64,000 nucleotides of DNA, taken from Stomorhina lunata (taxonomy: Eukaryota > Arthropoda > Insecta > Diptera > Rhiniidae). The translations under genes were made by a program, and so were the position numbers. How positions within the stretch are numbered: the stretch's first letter is position 1; each line of letters begins with the position of its first letter. A model generated the notes under the pieces. That model was not told where the DNA came from. It searched no databases and worked only from the letters and a program-made list of their open reading frames with translations. Shown piece after piece: positions 59,440-64,000 of this stretch. The DNA is taken from contig OW121744.1 in the NCBI GenBank assembly GCA_933228675.1, positions 61,235,928-61,299,927 of the forward strand, given 5' to 3'.

Positions 59440-60502
59440 AGGGTTCGAAAATAACTGTTATTTTTGTTGGAAAAAAGCAACTCCAAGAAATGTCGGAGAA
59501 AAAAGACAAGTATACCATTTTTATTGTCTTTGACTAAATTTTTATAAAAACTGATGCTTTTTATTTCTTAGAAAAAAATTATTTTTTGATTTTTATTTTT
59601 CGAGCAAAGTATAACAATTTTTCTAGCCGAAATAAATGTTTATGATACTCTTCACCTTCCATATCAGACCCTTAGCCGGAAATGACATAAATCTACTTAA
59701 ATCTCGAAATTTTGAAAACATATCACATATTATTTTTGAACCGCCGTGGTATAGCAGGTTAGTCATCCGCCTAGCATAACAGAGGTCCCAAGTTCAATCC
59801 CTGTCAGACCCACTTGAAAAAAATTAATTTTCAAAAAAGCGGCGGTTCACCTCATAACTCAGCTAGCCACTGGTTATTGAGTATTAGGCTATGAAAAACT
59901 TCTCTAACTAATGCATTTGCCGTTCGGAGCCGGCGTTAAAACGTAGGTCCCTTTCAATGAGTCTAAAAATAGAATCGGATGCAGCTCATTGTCTGAGAGA
60001 AGTACCCCTTGTTCCAATTGGAATGTTGTCGGGGAATTATATATATCACATATTATATGTAGTAAAGGGTATCATATAGTCGGGCTTAACAGACTATAGC
60101 TTTTCTTAATTGTTTTTTTTTTTTTCTTTTTTTATTATTTTGGGGGAAATAATAGTTATTTTTTACTTTTATTTTTTTTTTTTTCAGCAGAGTTATTTTT
60201 TAGCAAATAACTTATTTTTGGCATTTATTTTTTTGGGTGGAAATAACAATTATTTTTGATGCAATCGTAATATTTATTAAAAATTGATCATGAATTAAAA
60301 CAAAAATAAGTTTTATTTCTGTTCGAAAAAAATAAAAGCCAAAATAAAAATTAATGTAAAAAAAAACTATTATTTTTGCTCAAAAAAAAAAAAAAATAAA
60401 AGTCAAAAATAACTTTTATTTCTGCTCGATAAAATATAGGTCAAAACATAATTCTTATTTTCTAACTTTTATAGTAAACATTATAAGAGTTACGGTCCCT
60501 GT
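59440..60502 (+). mobile_element. AT-rich foldback element (family E) containing a SINE
   Basis: The ends ACAGGGTTCGAAAATAAC and GTTACGGTCCCTGT are imperfectly inverted. The interior alternates AAAATAA and TTATTTTT words, so it can self-pair. The duplicated ACS flank continues on either side (compare 46,340-46,420), which marks this as an insertion into the ACS-3 block only. Confidence 0.5.
59734..60043 (+). mobile_element. tRNA-derived SINE with 13-bp target duplication, plus strand
   Basis: The head has TGGTATAGCAGGTTAGTC (box A) and AAGTTCAATCCCTG (box B, one change from 36500-36816). The same body and end (TGTTGTCGGGGAATTATAT) follow. The duplication TATCACATATTAT lies at 59721-59733 and 60044-60056. 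It is nested in family E sequence. Confidence 0.9.
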
Positions 60503-60828
60503 TTTTTTTTATCAAAAAAAAAAAAAAAACATTATCTAAATTAAAATAAAAGCACAGTGGAACAACATCCTACTATTTTTGTCTAAACTCTTGTTTTCAT
60601 TTTCGTTATTTATAAATTTCAATCTATGAAATAAAATATAAATGGAAAAGTTTAGTAACTCAGAAAAACAGTTATTAAGTTTTGTTCTTGGTAGCAGCTT
60701 TCATCAGCTACCCTGTATATGCTAATGTATTTATATAAATTTGCAAGGCATTATAAAATGTTTATTGTAACTTAATTTGATCTAAGTACATACTTATATT
60801 AAAATAAGAGCACATAGAAGATAAACTA

Positions 60829-61884
60829 ATGCATTAAACACATAGACAACAGCAGGCTACGGGCTACAACCTGTCAAAATTAGAATACATGCATTCAAAT
60901 AGAAATAAATTTTTTAGAGTCGACACGGCTACACGACTACCGACCACCGTTGTAGCTGTAGCCAAAATTAAACTATTTTCTATTTTTGTTGGCGACAATA
61001 AAAGATTTAGTGCTGTCAACACCATATAATATTGAAATAAATGAGCGATTTAAACCACTTGACTTTATTTACCATAAATACAATGGGGAGAATTTATGTA
61101 AACAATTTACATACTTATCAAATATTTATATATTTAATGCATATAATAATATCTAATAAAATATTATGTAAAAATTTATATTTATATAACTCTAACTCAA
61201 TAGAAGTAAAATTTTAAAAAGTTATTTTTTAAACTGTCAATTCACACGCTGCGTGCTAGAGCTACGTAGTTCATGTTATATAAAAGCCCAGTATGTCCTT
61301 TATAAAATTCATTATATAAAAGAGCATACTTATATCTATATTGTTTTAAGATATACGAATTTTTATAAAAAAAAGTCGGTTGCAGAAATAAGTTTATAGT
61401 ATATTAGCTCCTTATCCATTATAAAGAATATTATATAGAATATATAAGAATATAAAAGATATTTTCGGTAGCTTTTGTTTGATACCAAAAAAGTTAATAT
61501 CGGATATAAACTTTTAAAGTTATACCGTATTATTCTTGAAATTTAAAAAGCTTAAACTATTAGAGATCACACCAAAATCTTTCTATAATTTTTTTTTTTT
61601 TGATATAGACATACCATCAGGTACAGGAAAACCGTTGATTTCGGAGGTTAATTAATAAAATGAATTTGTGTCGTTTTTATCAAAATTTAAATTGTTATTT
61701 TGTCCATCTTATAAACGCGATATTGGCACCACTCATAAACAGGTGTTCGAAATGTAGCTGCCATCTTAAATGTAGCTGCCGTCCCCAAAATAATTAAGTA
61801 GCTGACTACGAGGCGACGATTGCAGCCAACGACTTTTGTAGTCGGTGTTCGAGTAGCCTGCTGTTGTCTATGTGTTTAATGCAT
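60829..61884 (-). mobile_element. 1.06-kb terminal-inverted-repeat element, copy 2 (inverted)
   Basis: It is the reverse complement of 15236-16296 over its full length, with only scattered differences. The ends ATGCATTAAACACATAGACA and TGTCTATGTGTTTAATGCAT are slightly better matched than in copy 1. Confidence 0.82.
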
Positions 61885-62245
61885 AACAGTGCTAAAAACA
61901 AAAAAGTTTGTAGTTTGATGCTAGAATTAAATCTAGAAATTTTAGATGACCATAAAATTAAGTGTATCAAAATAGATCTGAGATAAGTGAAATAATTTTT
62001 CTTATCGCAATAAGCACGAATTTTTGCGTCGATATATACAAATGAATGAAACATGGCTGCATTGCCTTAATGTGTAAAGGGATGTAAAGTTTATACGGTT
62101 GTATCGCCTCCGAAGACGATATATTAAATCAAATTTGACAAAAAATAATGATAAGCTATGAAAGGTCAAATATGGATCAACTACTTTACAAAACTTTCTA
62201 AATTCTTAGAGACATATGTACTCTAGGGTTTTTTTATTTACACCA

Positions 62246-62278
<33 letters not shown>
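61885..62278. other. Unannotated AT-rich stretch ending in (TA)n
   Basis: No gene recognised. A short (TA)n run occupies 62,250-62,278 and abuts element C2. Confidence 0.4.
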
Positions 62279-62283
<5 letters not shown>

Positions 62284-62473
62284 CTGGTAGACCGAGCCTT
62301 GCTCGGAGCTTTATGATAAGCATTTTGAGGAAAATTTTAAAGTTTTTATATATTTTATATTATAAAGTGCTAAATTTAGAGGAAAGACATTGTAGAAATA
62401 TTCAGTTAATTTTAAATTATTTGATTTATTTTGTCCGACCAACACATAGTTTGCATAGTTTACAGTTTAACTC

Positions 62474-63110
62474 ATTTTGAATAATTTTGGAAATTATTCA
62501 TATCAACAGAAACCTCTGTCGACTCATGCGCAACAACTTTGCTAAAGATTATAGTCTGATCAAATGCACAGTTTACGATTTAATTCATTTTGAGTAGTTT
62601 TCTGTGGCGCCACCTGTCGGACTTTGCTTATTCCAATTCATAAACCTTCTTCGGCTTATCCGTAACAACTTTGCTGAAGATTATAGCATGATTAAATGTA
62701 CAGCATACGATTAAATTGACTTTGAGTAAATTTTAGTAGCGCCACCTGTCGCAATTTCTTCATACCAACTAAGAAACCTTCGTCGGCTCATGTGCAACAA
62801 CTTTGCTAAAGATTGTAGCATGATTAAATGTACAGATTACGATTAAATTGACTTTGAGTAAGTTTCTGTAGCGCCACCTGTCGGAAATTATTCATACCAA
62901 CTAAAAAGCCTTCGTCGGCTCATGCGCTACAACTTTGCTAAAGATCATAGCATGATCAAATGTACAGTTTACGATTTAATTAATTTTTAGTAATTTTCAG
63001 TGGCGCCATCTGTCGGAAATTAGTCTTATCAACTTTAAAACCTTCGCCGGCTTATCCGCAACATCTTCGCTAAAGAGCATAACACAATCAAATTCACAGT
63101 TTACTATTCT
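62474..63110 (+). repeat. 132-bp tandem array inside element C2
   Basis: About five units carry CAACAACTTTGCTAAAGATT, AGCATGATTAAATGTACAG and GCGCCACCTGTCG. The GCGCCACCT core recurs at a constant 132-bp step. The first unit lacks this core, and the last decays into the element body. Confidence 0.85.
62606..63011 (-). promoter_or_regulatory. Four evenly spaced matches to the fly CTCF consensus
   Basis: On the minus strand the 10-mers are AGGTGGCGCC (62606-62615), AGGTGGCGCT (62738-62747), AGGTGGCGCT (62870-62879) and AGATGGCGCC (63002-63011). All fit AGRKGGCGCY, the insulator-protein CTCF core as I recall it for Drosophila. Occupancy is not shown by sequence. The motif is GC-rich in an otherwise AT-rich element. 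Confidence 0.45.
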
Positions 63111-63756
63111 ATAAAGAACATACATACAGACAAACATTAATTTGTTTAAAATAATACTAATTTTTCCCCCTTTTTATTCCCTAATTTCTAAAAGTTCCAT
63201 ATGTATATTTGGTACTTTTTTGGTGCCAATTGAATTCGGTACATTTTTTTAAAACGCATTTAACATAATGTATAATGTTCCTATTCATATTACTTTGGAG
63301 ATGTTAAGTTATCATTTTATCCCTTTTTTACCCATTTTGGCTCCAAAATTAAAAAAGTACCAAATACGTGTTTCATGTTTTTTTTTACTTCTATTGATTG
63401 CAGTACCAAGTTTCTTTCTATATTCTTTAGTTTAAAATATAAGAGTGGGTTAAAAAGGTGCCAAAAAAACTATTTTCACCCTTTCTTACCCGCTATCGGA
63501 CATAGTTTCAAAAAAGTACCAAACACCTGTCCGCTTATTTTCAAAGCTGTTTAAAACGTAATTTTAATTTTGTTTCTATACCTATTACTTTAGGAGACAT
63601 AGCGTTTTCGATTTTTTCCCCTTTTTACCCGTTTTTACCCTCTTAGAGGTAAAAGTTCCAAAAGTCCCTTCTTCTTCGACCTATACATCAAAAAAGATAC
63701 CCACTGTCCAAATTTTATCAAAATCGTTAGAGCCGTTTTCGAGATAGCCATTCTAT

Positions 63757-63760
63757 ATAT

Positions 63761-63795
<35 letters not shown>

Positions 63796-63816
63796 TATTG
63801 CTCGTTTAAGAATAAA

Positions 63817-63900
<84 letters not shown>
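63757..63900 (+). repeat. (TA)n microsatellite tracts
   Basis: Two nearly pure TA tracts flank the head of C2 (CAATTATTGCTCG) and lead directly into C3. Confidence 0.9.
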
Positions 63901-63904
<4 letters not shown>

Positions 63905-64000
63905 GGGCTATCTCAAAAACGGCTCTAACGATTTTGACAAAATTTGGACAGTGGGTATCTTTTTTGATGTATAGGTCGAAGAAGAAGCGACCTTTGCCTC
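63901..64000 (+). mobile_element. (TA)n-associated element, copy C3, cut by the window end
   Basis: GGCTATCTCAAAAACGGCTC, then TTGACAAAATTTGGACAGTG, match the start of C1 after its TA tract. It lies head to head with C2. Confidence 0.6.

Larger units (their letters stand above)
62279..63826 (-). mobile_element. (TA)n-associated element, copy C2 (minus strand)
   Basis: It begins with the inverted terminal hairpin (ACCGAGCCTTGCTCGGAGCT) and ends with the inverted head (CAATTATTGCTCGTTTAAGA, then ATAAAAGA). Unlike C1 it contains a 132-bp tandem array (about 62,474-63,110). The GGGTAAAAA segments and CGAAAACGGCTCTAACG are present near the head. Confidence 0.55.

Overview
This window is nuclear DNA from a brachyceran fly, probably a calyptrate (blow fly or house fly type). 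The evidence is intron-bearing genes, strong A+T bias, a painless-type TRPA channel that reads like the Drosophila gene at residue level, and fly-type transposons (rosa/DD41D mariner-like, jockey, I/LOA-like, RTE, tRNA-derived SINE). About 85% of the window is repeats and decayed mobile elements. The host genes I can support are one TRPA channel and three tandem ANL-superfamily acyl-CoA synthetases.

Layout. 0-13 kb is a nest of repeats: two intergenic repeat families (called A and B here), a frameshifted DD41D transposon inserted in A, and RTE, jockey and I/LOA-like retrotransposon fragments, one inserted in another with a 16-bp target duplication. 13.3-15.1 kb holds a small five-exon gene relic between AAGATT-rich foldback sequences. 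At 15.2-16.3 kb lies a 1.06-kb terminal-inverted-repeat element whose inverted twin is at 60.8-61.9 kb. The intact TRPA/painless-like gene (three exons, 933 codons) is at 16.6-19.6 kb. From 19.7 to 24 kb there is another I/LOA-like element and a 12-unit array of a ~144-bp repeat.

24.5-59 kb is a minus-strand cluster of three acyl-CoA synthetase genes of 550-551 codons each. ACS-1 (24.5-32.0 kb) has a nonsense codon at position 440, and its first intron is swollen to 5.3 kb by a 31-bp AT-rich minisatellite. ACS-2 (39.7-45.9 kb) and ACS-3 (55.8-58.9 kb) are open throughout, close paralogues in a duplicated block, with identical exon lengths but very different transposon loads in intron 2. Between and inside them lie foldbacks, SINEs with clean 13-bp target duplications, a CACTA-like hairpin element, a near-intact DD41D element inside a jockey element, and a decayed unrecognised multi-copy-type gene.

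The last 2 kb contains a (TA)n-associated element with a four-copy, exactly 132-bp-spaced array of matches to the Drosophila CTCF consensus as I recall it. That is the most unusual regulatory-looking signal in the window. I found no complete novel multi-gene system. The genes appear functionally independent: a sensory ion channel, and a lipid or xenobiotic-activating enzyme cluster.
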